Assembly (NCBI RefSeq): GCF_035918235.1
Contig: NZ_CP109485.1
Location: 3,658,001 to 3,722,000 of the forward strand
Direction: 5' to 3'
Length of the DNA stretch: 64,000 bases
From: Streptomyces sp. NBC_01445
Lineage (GTDB): Bacteria; Actinomycetota; Actinomycetes; Streptomycetales; Streptomycetaceae
The notes under the pieces are model-generated. The model was not told where the DNA came from. It did not search any database and saw only the letters and a list, made by a program, of their open reading frames with translations. The translations under genes were made by a program, and so were the position numbers. Below are positions 1-9,163 of the stretch, piece after piece (position 1 is the first letter of the stretch; each line of letters begins with the position of its first letter).

Positions 1-1659
1 GAGGATCCGCGACGCGTCGGCGTGCCCGCGTTCGGGCAGGTCGATGCGGACGCGTACGGGGCGGTCGAGGGCGCGCAGCGAGAACGGCCTGCCCCGGCCC
101 GTCGTGTCGAAGAACGAGGCGAAGGCGGGCCGGTCGAGGAGGGCCACCCGGTCGGCGAGCACCGCGCCCACGTCCCCAGGGTGCCCCAACTGCCGCTCGC
201 GCGCGTCGAGTTCGCGGAGCATCGCCTCGTGGCCCGAGTCGGTGAGCGCCTGACGCAGCGCGGCGAGCGGCTCCGGGGCGCCGTCCAGGAGGCGGCGCAG
301 CTCGGGCACGGAGGGGAAGCGGCCGTGGACGGCGTGGTACGGCCCGATGAGCTGGGCGATGACGGTGGTGGAGCGCCGGCTGTCGCCGCCGGGGTGCGGG
401 TCGGCGAGGTCCCCGACGAGCGCCTCGGCGAGCATCGCCGCGGCCTCGTCGGGGTCGCTCGTGCCGCCGTACAGGTCCAGGTCGTGGACGGACTCCGGGT
501 GACCGATGCGGATGACGACGTCATAGCTGTCGGCGGCGCCGAGGCCTGCCCCGGCGGGGCCGACGACCACGACGACGGCGCGGCCGGCCAACGCGCCCAG
601 GCACAGGGACTCGGCGATCGGCCAGACGACGCTGCCGGTCTTGCCGGCGCCCGCGGGGCCGACGGCGAGCAGCGAGGTGCCGAGCAGATCGGGCCCGAAG
701 GCGAGGCCCGCGCCGCGGTAGGCGTAGGGGTTGCGGACGTCGTCGGCGCTCGTGCCGATCCTGACCTGGGCGGTGGCGAGGTCATGGCGGGCGGCGCGGG
801 CAGGGAGGTCGCGCGCGCCGGAGGGGTGCAGGCAGGCGCCGGCGCCGTCCTTCACGACGGCCGCGCTGAACGAGGCGAGGGGGTGGCTGCCTCGGCGCAC
901 GCCCTGCCAGGCGCGGGCGATCCGGGCCTGGTCGACGTCGCACATCAGCCCGGCGCGGGCGTCGGCGGCGAGCCGGTCGGCGGCGTCGGCGGCGCCCGCG
1001 GCCCGCAGCTGGGGCCAGCGCGCGGGGTCCTCCTCGGGCGCGGGCGGGCGCTCCTGGGCCACGGGTACGGCCTTGCGCCAAGCCGGCAGCCCGTAGCGGC
1101 GCCAGACCTCACCCCAACGGCCGAGCCGGCCGACGGCGATCATGATGCCGACGGCGAACACGGCGTAGTACAGGTAGACCACGACGACCGAGCCGACGGA
1201 GTGCGGCTGGGCCCAGGAGTCGGGGACCATCGCGTACAGCGGGAGCAGCCACCAGCCGCCGAGGTAGCCGTTCCAGAGCAGGGACCAGACGAGCCACCCC
1301 ACCAGGAAGGCGATCACCGCTCCGCCGAGCAGCTGCCGGGCCGGGACGACCTCGGGCTCCTGCGCGGGCCTCGGCCGGTGCGCGAACCGCCAGATGCCCG
1401 GCTCGGCGGCGGGCCGCGGGGCCCGCAGCCACCCGAGGAAGGCGGCCCCGGCGGCCCCGGCGGACGCTCCGGCGGCGCCGGGGGCGTGCGTGGGGCGGGG
1501 CGGCGGGGTGCCGGGGCGCGCGGGCGAACCGCTGCGCGCTCCCCGGTCGGCCGACACCGCCGGAGGATTCGGTGGCCCCGCAGGGCGCGGCACCGGTGTG
1601 GCGTGTGTGCCGCGAGCGTCGTGCGTGCCGCCAGCGCCCTGCGTGCCGTCGGTGTCCAT
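1..1659 (-). CDS. FtsK/TraG-like ATP/GTP-binding membrane protein (partial, 3' end outside window)
   Basis: The reading frame is open from an ATG at 1659 to the window edge, giving 553 residues without a stop. The first ~90 residues are rich in Pro, Gly and Ala. Two or three hydrophobic segments follow (around residues 110-170), and then a soluble part with a Walker A motif (VGPAGAGKTGSVVW). This layout fits the membrane-anchored ATPases annotated in Streptomyces next to gabT, possibly related to conjugation or type IV coupling proteins. That function is inferred from the fold only. The gene is divergent from gabT, with about 230 bp between the two starts; a short GC-rich inverted repeat (CCCC-GCAT-GGGG) lies in the gap near 1712-1723. 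The SD is weak and G-rich. The C-terminus, with the Walker B region, is not visible. Confidence 0.75.
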   Translation of the reverse strand, partial: MDTDGTQGAGGTHDARGTHATPVPRPAGPPNPPAVSADRGARSGSPARPGTPPPRPTHAPGAAGASAGAAGAAFLGWLRAPRPAAEPGIWRFAHRPRPAQEPEVVPARQLLGGAVIAFLVGWLVWSLLWNGYLGGWWLLPLYAMVPDSWAQPHSVGSVVVVYLYYAVFAVGIMIAVGRLGRWGEVWRRYGLPAWRKAVPVAQERPPAPEEDPARWPQLRAAGAADAADRLAADARAGLMCDVDQARIARAWQGVRRGSHPLASFSAAVVKDGAGACLHPSGARDLPARAARHDLATAQVRIGTSADDVRNPYAYRGAGLAFGPDLLGTSLLAVGPAGAGKTGSVVWPIAESLCLGALAGRAVVVVVGPAGAGLGAADSYDVVIRIGHPESVHDLDLYGGTSDPDEAAAMLAEALVGDLADPHPGGDSRRSTTVIAQLIGPYHAVHGRFPSVPELRRLLDGAPEPLAALRQALTDSGHEAMLRELDARERQLGHPGDVGAVLADRVALLDRPAFASFFDTTGRGRPFSLRALDRPVRVRIDLPERGHADASRIL

Positions 1660-1888
1660 TGCCCCTGCCCCCTGACCTGCCGGTCTGCGTGTCCGCGGGT
1701 CAATCTAGTGCCCCCGCATGGGGAGTTCACCGGTTACGCGCCCGGACCTGCGGCGATCCCCGTGGAGCGGCCGTATGTCCACGACGGACAACGCAAACCG
1801 CGAACCGCGCCCGGATGGAGCATGCCCCACCCCGCCCCTCGCCCCTAACCTGCGAAGAAAGCACCCGAAACACCCCCAGGAGCCCCGC

Positions 1889-3223
1889 ATGAGCGCAGTC
1901 CCGCAGGAGCGCCGCGTCGTCACCGCCATCCCCGGTCCGAAGTCGCAGGAGCTGCAGGCCCGACGTACCGCCGTGGTCGCGGCCGGCGTGGGCTCCACGC
2001 TGCCGGTCTTCACCGCCCGCGCGGGCGGCGGCATCATCGAGGACGTCGACGGCAACCGCCTGATCGACTTCGGTTCCGGCATCGCCGTGACCTCGGTCGG
2101 CGCCTCCGCCGAGGCCGTCGTGCGCCGCGCCTCCGCCCAGCTGCAGGACTTCACCCACACCTGTTTCATGGTCACGCCGTACGAGGGCTACGTCGCCGTC
2201 GCCGAGGCGCTGGCCGAGCTGACGCCGGGTGACCACGCCAAGAAGTCCGCGCTGTTCAACTCGGGCGCCGAGGCCGTCGAGAACGCCGTCAAGATCGCCC
2301 GTGCGTACACCAAGCGCCAGGCCGTCGTCGTCTTCGACCACGGCTACCACGGCCGTACGAACCTGACGATGGCGCTGACCAGCAAGAACATGCCGTACAA
2401 GAACGGCTTCGGCCCGTTCGCGCCCGAGGTCTACCGCGTGCCGGTGGCCTACGGCTACCGCTGGCTGACCGGCGCGGAGAACGCGGGCGCCGAGGCCTCC
2501 GCCCAGGCGATCGACCAGATCACCAAGCAGATCGGCGCCGACAACGTCGCCGCGATCATCATCGAGCCGGTCCTCGGCGAGGGCGGCTTCATCGAGCCGG
2601 CGAAGGGCTTCCTGCCCGCGATCCGCCAGTTCGCCGCGGACAACGGCATCGTCTTCGTCGCGGACGAGATCCAGTCCGGCTTCTGCCGCACCGGCCAGTG
2701 GTTCGCGTGCGAGGACGAGGGCATCGTCCCCGACCTGATCACGACCGCCAAGGGCATCGCGGGCGGTCTGCCGCTCGCCGCCGTGACGGGCCGCGCCGAG
2801 ATCATGGACGCCGCGCACGCGGGCGGCCTCGGCGGCACCTACGGCGGCAACCCGGTGGCCTGCGCCGGTGCGCTCGGCGCCATCGAGACCATGAAGGAGC
2901 TCGACCTCAACGCCAAGGCGAAGAACATCGAGGCCATCATGAAGGCCCGCCTCGCCACCATGGCCGAGAAGTTCGACATCATCGGCGACATCCGTGGCCG
3001 CGGCGCGATGATCGCCATCGAGCTCGTCAAGGACAAGGCCACCAAGGAGCCGCACCCGGCCGCCGCCGCCGCGCTCGCCAAGGCCTGCCACGCCGAGGGT
3101 CTGCTGGTCCTCACCTGTGGCACCTACGGCAACGTGCTGCGCTTCCTTCCCCCGCTCGTCATCGGTGACGACCTGCTCAACGAGGGCCTGGACATCATCG
3201 AGACCGCGTTCGCGGGCGTCTGA
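1889..3223 (+). CDS. gabT: 4-aminobutyrate aminotransferase
   Basis: This is a class III PLP aminotransferase of 444 residues. It transfers the amino group of GABA to 2-oxoglutarate, giving succinic semialdehyde and glutamate. Visible features are the PLP-phosphate region (FNSGAEAVENAVKIAR), the conserved FVADEIQSGFCRTG segment with the PLP-pyridine Asp, and the Schiff-base Lys in TTAKGIAGGLPLAAVTG. The length fits the family. The ATG at 1889 has an AGGAG about 7 bases upstream; the frame is open further upstream but without a ribosome site. It stands next to the polyamine import and oxidation operon, consistent with GABA being the end product of putrescine breakdown. Confidence 0.95.
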   Translation: MSAVPQERRVVTAIPGPKSQELQARRTAVVAAGVGSTLPVFTARAGGGIIEDVDGNRLIDFGSGIAVTSVGASAEAVVRRASAQLQDFTHTCFMVTPYEGYVAVAEALAELTPGDHAKKSALFNSGAEAVENAVKIARAYTKRQAVVVFDHGYHGRTNLTMALTSKNMPYKNGFGPFAPEVYRVPVAYGYRWLTGAENAGAEASAQAIDQITKQIGADNVAAIIIEPVLGEGGFIEPAKGFLPAIRQFAADNGIVFVADEIQSGFCRTGQWFACEDEGIVPDLITTAKGIAGGLPLAAVTGRAEIMDAAHAGGLGGTYGGNPVACAGALGAIETMKELDLNAKAKNIEAIMKARLATMAEKFDIIGDIRGRGAMIAIELVKDKATKEPHPAAAAALAKACHAEGLLVLTCGTYGNVLRFLPPLVIGDDLLNEGLDIIETAFAGV

Positions 3224-3248
3224 GCCGCTCCGGCGACTTCAGGCAAGG

Positions 3249-3323
3249 GGCAGGGCGTGTGAAGAACGTGTGCGGGGCCGATGACGGGTTGCTGTTCCCG
3301 CTGTCGGACACCCACGCCCTGCC
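3249..3323. terminator. Long inverted repeat downstream of gabT
   Basis: GGCAGGGCGTG at 3249-3259 is repeated perfectly inverted at 3313-3323, and a smaller hairpin (CGGG...CCCG) lies in the 53-nt loop. It starts 26 bp after the gabT stop and has no U-tract. Its place fits a terminator or an mRNA-stabilising structure; the function is inferred. Confidence 0.5.
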
Positions 3324-3338
3324 GTACGGTTTCTGCAG

Positions 3339-4175
3339 ATGAGAGAAACACCCCGCCCACAGGGGACTGTGGGCGAAACCGGGACGGAGCCTCCCCAGCC
3401 CCGCCCTGGTCGTGCCCTCGCGCACACACCCGGAGCTTCCGGCTCCGGAACTCCTCACCGATCGGATGGCCGCCCGCCCCAAACCCCCCGGGGCGTGCGG
3501 CAAACCGATCAGATCGGCCGCCTCGGAACTACCCCCCCTGTTCCGGGGCGGCCGACCATTTTCCGCTGGGCCGCCGTTCTGAGCGCCCTGCTCTTCCTCT
3601 TCCTCACCTGGCAGATCGCCGTCGGCGGTGCGCTGCGCCGCGCGGACGAACGCCTCGGTGACGCGATCGGATCCAGCCGCCTGCCGAACCGGGCCGCCGA
3701 ACTCCTCGCCGACCTCGGCAACATCGCCGTCGCGCTCCCGGTCCTCACCGCCGTCCTCGGCTACGCCGCCTGGCGCGCCCGTCGCGACGGCGTGCCCCGC
3801 TGGTGGAAGCCCCCCGTCATCGCCGCGCTGACGATGGCCGCCGTCCCGCTCCTGGTCGTCCCGGTCAAGGAGACCGTCGCCCGGACGGGCCCGGCCGTGA
3901 TGGGCCCCGGCACCGGCTTCTACCCGTCGGGCCACGCGACGACGGCGGCGGTCGCGTACGGCGCCTGCCTGCTCCTCCTGCTGCCGTACGTGCGTGGCGC
4001 CTACGCGCGCCGCGAACTCGTCATCGGCTACACGGTCCTGAACGCGGCCGTCGGCCTCGGTCTGATGCGGCGCGGCTACCACTGGCCGCTGGACGTCGTC
4101 GGCGGCTGGTGCCTCTCGGTGGTCCTGCTGTACGTCATGTGCGCGGTGTGGGCGGGCCGGGCGCCCCGCGGCTGA
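3339..4175 (+). CDS. PAP2-family membrane phosphatase
   Basis: This is a type 2 phosphatidic acid phosphatase-like protein of 278 residues. The three phosphatase motifs are present in degenerate but recognisable form: KETVARTGP (motif 1), YPSGHATT (motif 2, with the catalytic His) and RRGYHWPLDVVGGW (motif 3, with the second His and Asp). Five or six hydrophobic segments surround them, so it should be an integral membrane enzyme acting on lipid or isoprenoid phosphates; the substrate is unknown. The first ~75 residues are Pro/Arg-rich and unstructured. The ATG at 3339 has no good SD, and a GTG at 3369 preceded by AGGGG is an alternative start. It converges with the next gene, with only 18 bp between the stops. 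Confidence 0.8.
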   Translation: MRETPRPQGTVGETGTEPPQPRPGRALAHTPGASGSGTPHRSDGRPPQTPRGVRQTDQIGRLGTTPPVPGRPTIFRWAAVLSALLFLFLTWQIAVGGALRRADERLGDAIGSSRLPNRAAELLADLGNIAVALPVLTAVLGYAAWRARRDGVPRWWKPPVIAALTMAAVPLLVVPVKETVARTGPAVMGPGTGFYPSGHATTAAVAYGACLLLLLPYVRGAYARRELVIGYTVLNAAVGLGLMRRGYHWPLDVVGGWCLSVVLLYVMCAVWAGRAPRG

Positions 4176-4193
4176 CCCGGCCGGCCCATCGGG

Positions 4194-4661
4194 CTACTCG
4201 TGGATGTCGTCCCGGGCGAGCTGCGCGGCTGCCTCGTGCATCGCCAGTTCCAGGACGGTCGGGTCGGTGAGGGTGCCCGAGCCGTCGGGCGGGATCAGCC
4301 AGCGGACTCCGCCGGCGGCACGGCCGGGAAGGGGATGCGGCACGACGATCCAGGTGCCACGGCCCGCGCCGCGCACCCCCGTGCCGAGCCAGCGGGTGGC
4401 CGTGCCGGAAGGTACGAAGAAGCCCATGCGGGCGTCACCGAAGTCGGCGAGCACGGGGCCCGGCCGGTCGATGACACGGGTGAGCACGTCGAGCGTCGGA
4501 TACCCCAGCTCGCCGGGCAGTATCAGTACGTCCCAGAGCCTGCCCGCGGGAAGGAGCGCGACCCCGAGGGGGTTGCGCTCCCATTCCCAGCGGCAGGCGT
4601 CCGGATCAGGTGCCACGGACGCCAGCCACTCGACCGCCGACTTCGCCCCCGAGCCAGTCAT
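4194..4661 (-). CDS. Conserved hypothetical protein, primase/polymerase-like annotation in Streptomyces
   Basis: The product has 155 residues and starts at an ATG with a very strong SD (GGAGGT at the right distance), which outranks an upstream in-frame ATG. It is rich in Trp, Gly and Pro (RLWDVLILPGELGYPT, GDARMGFFVPSGTATRW). Relatives in Streptomyces are usually labelled as related to the N-terminal half of bifunctional DNA primase/polymerases. No clear catalytic carboxylate triad is visible, so enzyme activity should not be assumed. It lies alone between the PAP2 gene and the polyamine operon. Acidic Asp/Glu residues cluster at the C-terminus. Confidence 0.7.
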   Translation of the reverse strand: MTGSGAKSAVEWLASVAPDPDACRWEWERNPLGVALLPAGRLWDVLILPGELGYPTLDVLTRVIDRPGPVLADFGDARMGFFVPSGTATRWLGTGVRGAGRGTWIVVPHPLPGRAAGGVRWLIPPDGSGTLTDPTVLELAMHEAAAQLARDDIHE

Positions 4662-4803
4662 GGCGGGACCTCCTCTTCCTGGTACGCAGTTGCCGAAAGC
4701 TGTGCGTGTCACCAGGGAGAGGAGGCCGGGCCGCGAGCATTACGCGGGTTCTGCCCACGAGTTGTTCCGGACTTGCCGATCCGGACCGGTGGTTCGGGAC
4801 TTG

Positions 4804-6231
4804 TCAGCTGTCGAAGCCGAGGCCCGCCTTGTCCATGGCCTTCAGCCACAGGTTGCGCCGGCCGCCGTTGTCGTCGGCGCGCGCCAGGGACCACTTGGTG
4901 AGCGCGATCCCGGTGTAGGCGAACGGCTCGGGCGGGAAGGGCAGCGGCTTCGTGCGGACCATCTCCAGCTCCGTACGCTCCGTTCGCTCACCGGAGAGCA
5001 GGTCGAGCATCACGTCCGCGCCGAAGCGGGTCGCGCCCACGCCGAGGCCGGTGTACCCGGCGGCGTACGCGACGCGGCCCTTGTGGGCCGTGCCGAAGAA
5101 CGCCGAGAAGCGTGAGCAGGTATCGATGGCGCCGCCCCACGCGTGGCTGAAGCGCACCCCCTCCAGCTGCGGGAAGCAGGCGAAGAACTGGCCGGCGAGC
5201 TTCGCGTACGTCTCGGGCCTGTGGTCGTACTCGGCGCGCACCCGGCCGCCGTAGGGATAGATCGCGTCGTAGCCGCCCCACAGGATCCGGTTGTCCGCGG
5301 AGAGCCGGAAGTAGTGGAACTGGTTGGCCGAGTCGCCGAGGCCCTGGCGGTTCTTCCAGCCGATGGAGGCCAGCTGGTCGTCGGTCAGGGGCTCGGTCAT
5401 CAGCGCGTAGTCGTAGACCGGGACGGTGTACGAGCGCACGCGCTTGACCAGGGACGGGAAGACGTTCGTGCCGAGCGCGACGTGCTGGGCGAAGACGCGC
5501 CCGTAGGGGGTGCGGACCGCGGTCCCGGCGCCGGACGAGGAGAGTTCGAGCGCCGGGGTGTGCTCGTAGAAGCGCACGCCGAGGTCGAGGCAGGCCTGCT
5601 TGAGGCCCCAGGCGAGCTTGGCGGGGTGCAGCATCGCGACACCGCGCCGGTCGTACAGGGCGCCGAGGAAGGTCGGCGAGTCGACCTGTTCGCGGGTCGC
5701 GTCGGCGTCGAGCAGCTCGGTGCCGTCCGCGAGGCCCGTCTCGGTCAACTCCTGGTGGAATTCCTGGAGTTCGGTGACCTGATGCGGCTCGGTGGCCACG
5801 TCCAGTTCGCCGGTGCGCTCGAAGTCGCAGTCGATGGAGTAGCGGGCGACCGCCTCCTCGATCGCGTCGAGGTTGCGGTTGCCGAGCTCCTCCAGCTTCG
5901 CGATCTCGCCGGGCCAGCGGGCCAGCCCGTTCGCGACGCCGTGTGTCAGGGAGGCGGCGCAGAATCCTCCGTTGCGGCCGGAAGCCGCCCAGCCCACCTC
6001 CTGCCCTTCGAGCAGGACCACGTCGCGCCCGGGGTCGCGCTCCTTGGCGAGGAGCGCGGTCCACAGGCCGCTGTAGCCGCCGCCGACGACGAGCAGGTCG
6101 CAGCGTTCGTCGCCGGTCAGCGCCGGCTGGGCCTGCGGCTTGCCGGGGTCGTCCAGCCAGTAGGACAGCGGCTTGGCGTCCGCCAGTGACTTGATCCAGT
6201 CGGTACCACGGTTCATGGCACGTGCGGCCAT
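4804..6231 (-). CDS. FAD-dependent amine oxidase, gamma-glutamyl-putrescine oxidase type
   Basis: This is a DAO-family flavoenzyme of 475 residues. The FAD-binding Rossmann motif is DLLVVGGGYSGLWTALLAKE, and it is followed by the GRNGGF segment typical of the PuuB/YgaF group. It probably oxidises a gamma-glutamylated di- or polyamine to the aldehyde, releasing H2O2 and an amine; the substrate is inferred from context. It is the last gene of a minus-strand operon with the polyamine-type ABC transporter and an aldehyde dehydrogenase, and starts 13 bp after the second permease. The ATG is preceded by GAGGGAG. The downstream gap (4662-4803) contains two TCCGGA palindromes (4766-4771, 4780-4785) that could form a weak terminator. 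Confidence 0.88.
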   Translation of the reverse strand: MAARAMNRGTDWIKSLADAKPLSYWLDDPGKPQAQPALTGDERCDLLVVGGGYSGLWTALLAKERDPGRDVVLLEGQEVGWAASGRNGGFCAASLTHGVANGLARWPGEIAKLEELGNRNLDAIEEAVARYSIDCDFERTGELDVATEPHQVTELQEFHQELTETGLADGTELLDADATREQVDSPTFLGALYDRRGVAMLHPAKLAWGLKQACLDLGVRFYEHTPALELSSSGAGTAVRTPYGRVFAQHVALGTNVFPSLVKRVRSYTVPVYDYALMTEPLTDDQLASIGWKNRQGLGDSANQFHYFRLSADNRILWGGYDAIYPYGGRVRAEYDHRPETYAKLAGQFFACFPQLEGVRFSHAWGGAIDTCSRFSAFFGTAHKGRVAYAAGYTGLGVGATRFGADVMLDLLSGERTERTELEMVRTKPLPFPPEPFAYTGIALTKWSLARADDNGGRRNLWLKAMDKAGLGFDS

Positions 6232-6244
6232 GATTTCAACTCCC

Positions 6245-7042
6245 TCAAACTGCCTTGTTCTTTCGCTTGCCGATCAGCATTGCGGCAAGGACCAGCAGCA
6301 CGGCGACGATGAACATCGCCGTACCGATGACATTGATCTGAACGGGCGTACCGCGCTGCGCCGATCCCCAGACGAACATGGGAAAGGTCACGGTCGAGCC
6401 CGCGTTGAAGTTGGTGATGATGAAGTCGTCGAAGGAGAGCGCGAAGGCGAGCAGCGCGCCCGCGGCGATGCCCGGCGCGGCGATCGGCAGGGTGACCCGT
6501 ACGAAGGTCTGGACGGGACCGGCGTAGAGGTCCTGGGCGGCCTGTTCGAGGCGCGGGTCCATCGACATGACGCGCGCCTTGACGGCCGTCACGACGAAGC
6601 TGAGGCAGAACATGATGTGGGCGATGAGGATCGTCCAGAAGCCGAGCTGCGCGCCCATGTTGAGGAAGAGCGTGAGCAGCGAGGCGGCCATGACGACCTC
6701 GGGCATCGCCATCGGCAGGAAGATCAGCGAGTTCACGGCGCCGCGGGCCCGGAAGCGGTAGCGCACCAGGGCGAAGGCGATCATCGTGCCGAGGACGGTG
6801 GCGCCGATCGTCGCCCACAGGGCGATCTGGAGGCTCAGGGACAGCGAGCCGCACATGTCGGCGACGCCGCACGGGTTCGTCCACGCGTCGAGGGAGAACT
6901 GCTGCCACTCGTAATTGAAGCGCCCCTTCGGCTTGTTGAAGGAGAACACCGTCACGATGACGTTGGGCAGGAGCAGATAGCCGAGGGTGACCAGACCCGC
7001 GATGACGACGAGATTGCGGCGCAGCCAGCGTACGAAGGGCAT
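6245..7042 (-). CDS. Polyamine-type ABC transporter permease (PotC-like)
   Basis: This binding-protein-dependent permease has 265 residues and about six membrane spans. The first span is near residues 10-35. The cytoplasmic EAA loop, which docks to the ATPase, is visible as EQAAQDLYAGPVQTFVRVTL followed by PIAAPGIAAG. Its partners are the permease encoded just upstream (1-nt overlap) and the ATPase before that. The order ATPase, PotB-like, PotC-like is the usual spermidine/putrescine arrangement. Substrate assignment rests on the neighbouring oxidase, aldehyde dehydrogenase and PotD-like protein. Confidence 0.9.
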   Translation of the reverse strand: MPFVRWLRRNLVVIAGLVTLGYLLLPNVIVTVFSFNKPKGRFNYEWQQFSLDAWTNPCGVADMCGSLSLSLQIALWATIGATVLGTMIAFALVRYRFRARGAVNSLIFLPMAMPEVVMAASLLTLFLNMGAQLGFWTILIAHIMFCLSFVVTAVKARVMSMDPRLEQAAQDLYAGPVQTFVRVTLPIAAPGIAAGALLAFALSFDDFIITNFNAGSTVTFPMFVWGSAQRGTPVQINVIGTAMFIVAVLLVLAAMLIGKRKNKAV

Positions 7043-7965
7043 CAGACCAAGTCCTCCGTTCCGGACCGGCGGATATAGACGGTGACCATGATCAGGATCG
7101 CGGCCATCAGGATGAAGGAGAGCGCCGCCGCCGTCGGGTAGTCCAGGATGCGCAGGAACTGCGTCTGGATGACGTTGCCGACCATGCGGGTGTCGGTGGA
7201 GCCGAGCAGGTCCGCGTTGACGTAGTCACCGGCGGCGGGGATGAAGGTGAGCAGCGTGCCGGAGACGACACCCGGCATGGAGAGCGGGAACGTCACCTTG
7301 CGGAAGGTGGTGGCGGGCGAGGCGTACAGGTCGCCCGCCGCCTCGTGCAGCCGGCCGTCGATGCGCTCCAGCGAGGTGTAGAGCGGCAGGATCATGAACG
7401 GCAGGAAGTTGTACGTGAGTCCGCAGATCACGGCGAGCGGGGTCGCGAGGACGCGGTCGCCGTCCGTCATGCCGATCCAGCTCGTGACGTCCAGGATGTG
7501 CAGGGCGTTCAGCGTGCTGACGACCGGGCCGCTGTCGGAAAGGATCGTCTTCCAGGCCAGCGTGCGGATCAGGAAGCTGGTGAAGAACGGCGCGATGACG
7601 AGGATGAGGACGACGTTGCGCCAGCGTCCCGCGCGGAAGGCGATGAGGTAGGCCAGCGGGTAGCCGAGCGCCAGGCACAGGATCGTGGCGGCGCCCGCGT
7701 AGAGCACCGAGCGCAGGAACTGCGGCCAGTAGTCGGCGAGCGCGTCCCAGTAGGTCGCGAAGTGCCAGGTGACCTTGAAGCCGTCCTCCAGGGAACCCGT
7801 CTGGATCGACGTGGACGCCTGGTAGACCATCGGCAGGGCGAAGAAGACGACCAGCCACAGCAAGCCGGGCAGCAGCAGCCAGTACGGGACGAGGCGGCCG
7901 CGCTTGCGCGGCGGGCGCGCGGTCTTGCCGGCCGGCGCCGCGGGAGTGTCGGTGACGGTCGTCAT
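7042..7965 (-). CDS. Polyamine-type ABC transporter permease (PotB-like)
   Basis: The protein has 307 residues. A basic cytoplasmic N-terminus (PRKRGRLVPYW) is followed by a first membrane span and about five more. The EAA motif is EAAGDLYASPATTFRKVTFP, near residue 225. It forms the heterodimeric channel with the downstream permease. The start codon overlaps the stop of the ATPase gene (ATGA, 7962-7965), and the stop overlaps the next permease start by one base, so translation of the three is probably coupled. Confidence 0.9.
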   Translation of the reverse strand: MTTVTDTPAAPAGKTARPPRKRGRLVPYWLLLPGLLWLVVFFALPMVYQASTSIQTGSLEDGFKVTWHFATYWDALADYWPQFLRSVLYAGAATILCLALGYPLAYLIAFRAGRWRNVVLILVIAPFFTSFLIRTLAWKTILSDSGPVVSTLNALHILDVTSWIGMTDGDRVLATPLAVICGLTYNFLPFMILPLYTSLERIDGRLHEAAGDLYASPATTFRKVTFPLSMPGVVSGTLLTFIPAAGDYVNADLLGSTDTRMVGNVIQTQFLRILDYPTAAALSFILMAAILIMVTVYIRRSGTEDLV

Positions 7966-9116
7966 GCGGCGGCGTCCTCCTCGACCTTCGCGGCGCCCGC
8001 CTCGATGTCCTGGGCGGCGTCGAGGCCGAACGTGTGCGCGGGGTTCCAGTGCAGGACGACCTCGGCGCCGGGGGTGAGCCGGGTGTCGCGTTCGATGTTC
8101 TGGGCGTAGACCTCGAAGGCGTCGCAGAGCGGGCTGTCGACGACGTACTGCGTGGAGACGCCGATGAAGCTGCTGTCGGCGACGCGGCCGGTGATGCGGT
8201 TGCGGCCGTCGGGTATGGAGCCCGCGTCATCGGCGTGGGTGAGGGAGATCTTCTCGGGGCGCACACCGACGAGGACCTTCCCGCCGGTGGTGGTGGCGGC
8301 CGTACAGCGGGCGGCGGGCAGGACGAGCTTGCCGTCGCCGGCCTTCAGGGTGAGGTCCTCGCCGCTGCGGCCGGCGACCTCGGCCTCGATGAAGTTGGAC
8401 GTGCCGAGGAAGTTGGCGACGAACGTGGACCCCGGGTTCTCGTACAGGTCCGCCGGAGCGCCCAGCTGTTCGACGCGGCCCGCGTTCATCACGGCGACCG
8501 TGTCGGCCATGGTCATGGCCTCCTCCTGGTCGTGCGTGACGTGGATGAACGTGATGCCCACCTCGGTCTGGATGCGCTTGAGTTCGAGCTGCATCTGGCG
8601 GCGCAGCTTGAGGTCGAGGGCGCCGAGCGGCTCGTCGAGGAGCAGCACCTTGGGGTGGTTGATCAGGGCGCGCGCCACGGCGACGCGCTGCTGCTGGCCG
8701 CCGGAGAGCTGGTGCGGCTTCTTGCGGGCCTGCTCGCCGAGCTGGACCAGGTCGAGCATCTCCCCGACCTGCTTCTTCACGGACTTGATGCCGCGGCGGC
8801 GCAGGCCGAAGGCGACGTTCTCGAAGATGTCGAGGTGCGGGAAGAGCGCGTACGACTGGAAGACGGTGTTCACCGGGCGCTTGTAGGGGGGCAGCGCGGT
8901 GACGTCCTGGTCGCCGAGCAGGACCGTGCCGGAGCTGGGCTCCTCGAGCCCGGCGATCATCCGCAGGGTCGTGGTCTTGCCGCAGCCCGAGGCGCCGAGG
9001 AGGGCGAAGAAGGAGCCCTGCGGCACGGTCAGGTCCAGCGGCTGGACGGCGGTGAAGGAGCCGTAGGTCTTGCTGATCCCGGCAAGGCGGACGTCGCCGC
9101 CGTTTTCTGTCGTCAT
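7962..9116 (-). CDS. Polyamine-type ABC transporter ATP-binding protein (PotA-like)
   Basis: This ATPase subunit has 384 residues. Visible motifs are Walker [10 protein letters not shown] (residues 41-49), a Q-loop ([13 protein letters not shown]), the intact signature [15 protein letters not shown], Walker [13 protein letters not shown] and the switch His (HVTHDQEEA). A ~130-residue C-terminal TOBE-type regulatory domain follows, as in the MalK/PotA group. The ATG at 9116 has no strong SD (TTGGAC about 8 bases upstream). It lies 47 bp after the binding-protein gene. The same frame stays open far upstream, but that is GC-driven and not part of this protein. Confidence 0.92.
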   Translation of the reverse strand: MTTENGGDVRLAGISKTYGSFTAVQPLDLTVPQGSFFALLGASGCGKTTTLRMIAGLEEPSSGTVLLGDQDVTALPPYKRPVNTVFQSYALFPHLDIFENVAFGLRRRGIKSVKKQVGEMLDLVQLGEQARKKPHQLSGGQQQRVAVARALINHPKVLLLDEPLGALDLKLRRQMQLELKRIQTEVGITFIHVTHDQEEAMTMADTVAVMNAGRVEQLGAPADLYENPGSTFVANFLGTSNFIEAEVAGRSGEDLTLKAGDGKLVLPAARCTAATTTGGKVLVGVRPEKISLTHADDAGSIPDGRNRITGRVADSSFIGVSTQYVVDSPLCDAFEVYAQNIERDTRLTPGAEVVLHWNPAHTFGLDAAQDIEAGAAKVEEDAAA

Positions 9117-9163
9117 GGTGCAGTCCAAGGAGTCGAGGGGCAGGGGGCTCGGTGCTGCGGGTC

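Noticed and set aside
22..1848. Long plus-strand frame (608 codons) over the left end
   Set aside because: The minus strand encodes a coherent membrane ATPase with a Walker A motif; the plus frame is Ala/Arg/Gly-rich GC shadow with no motif.
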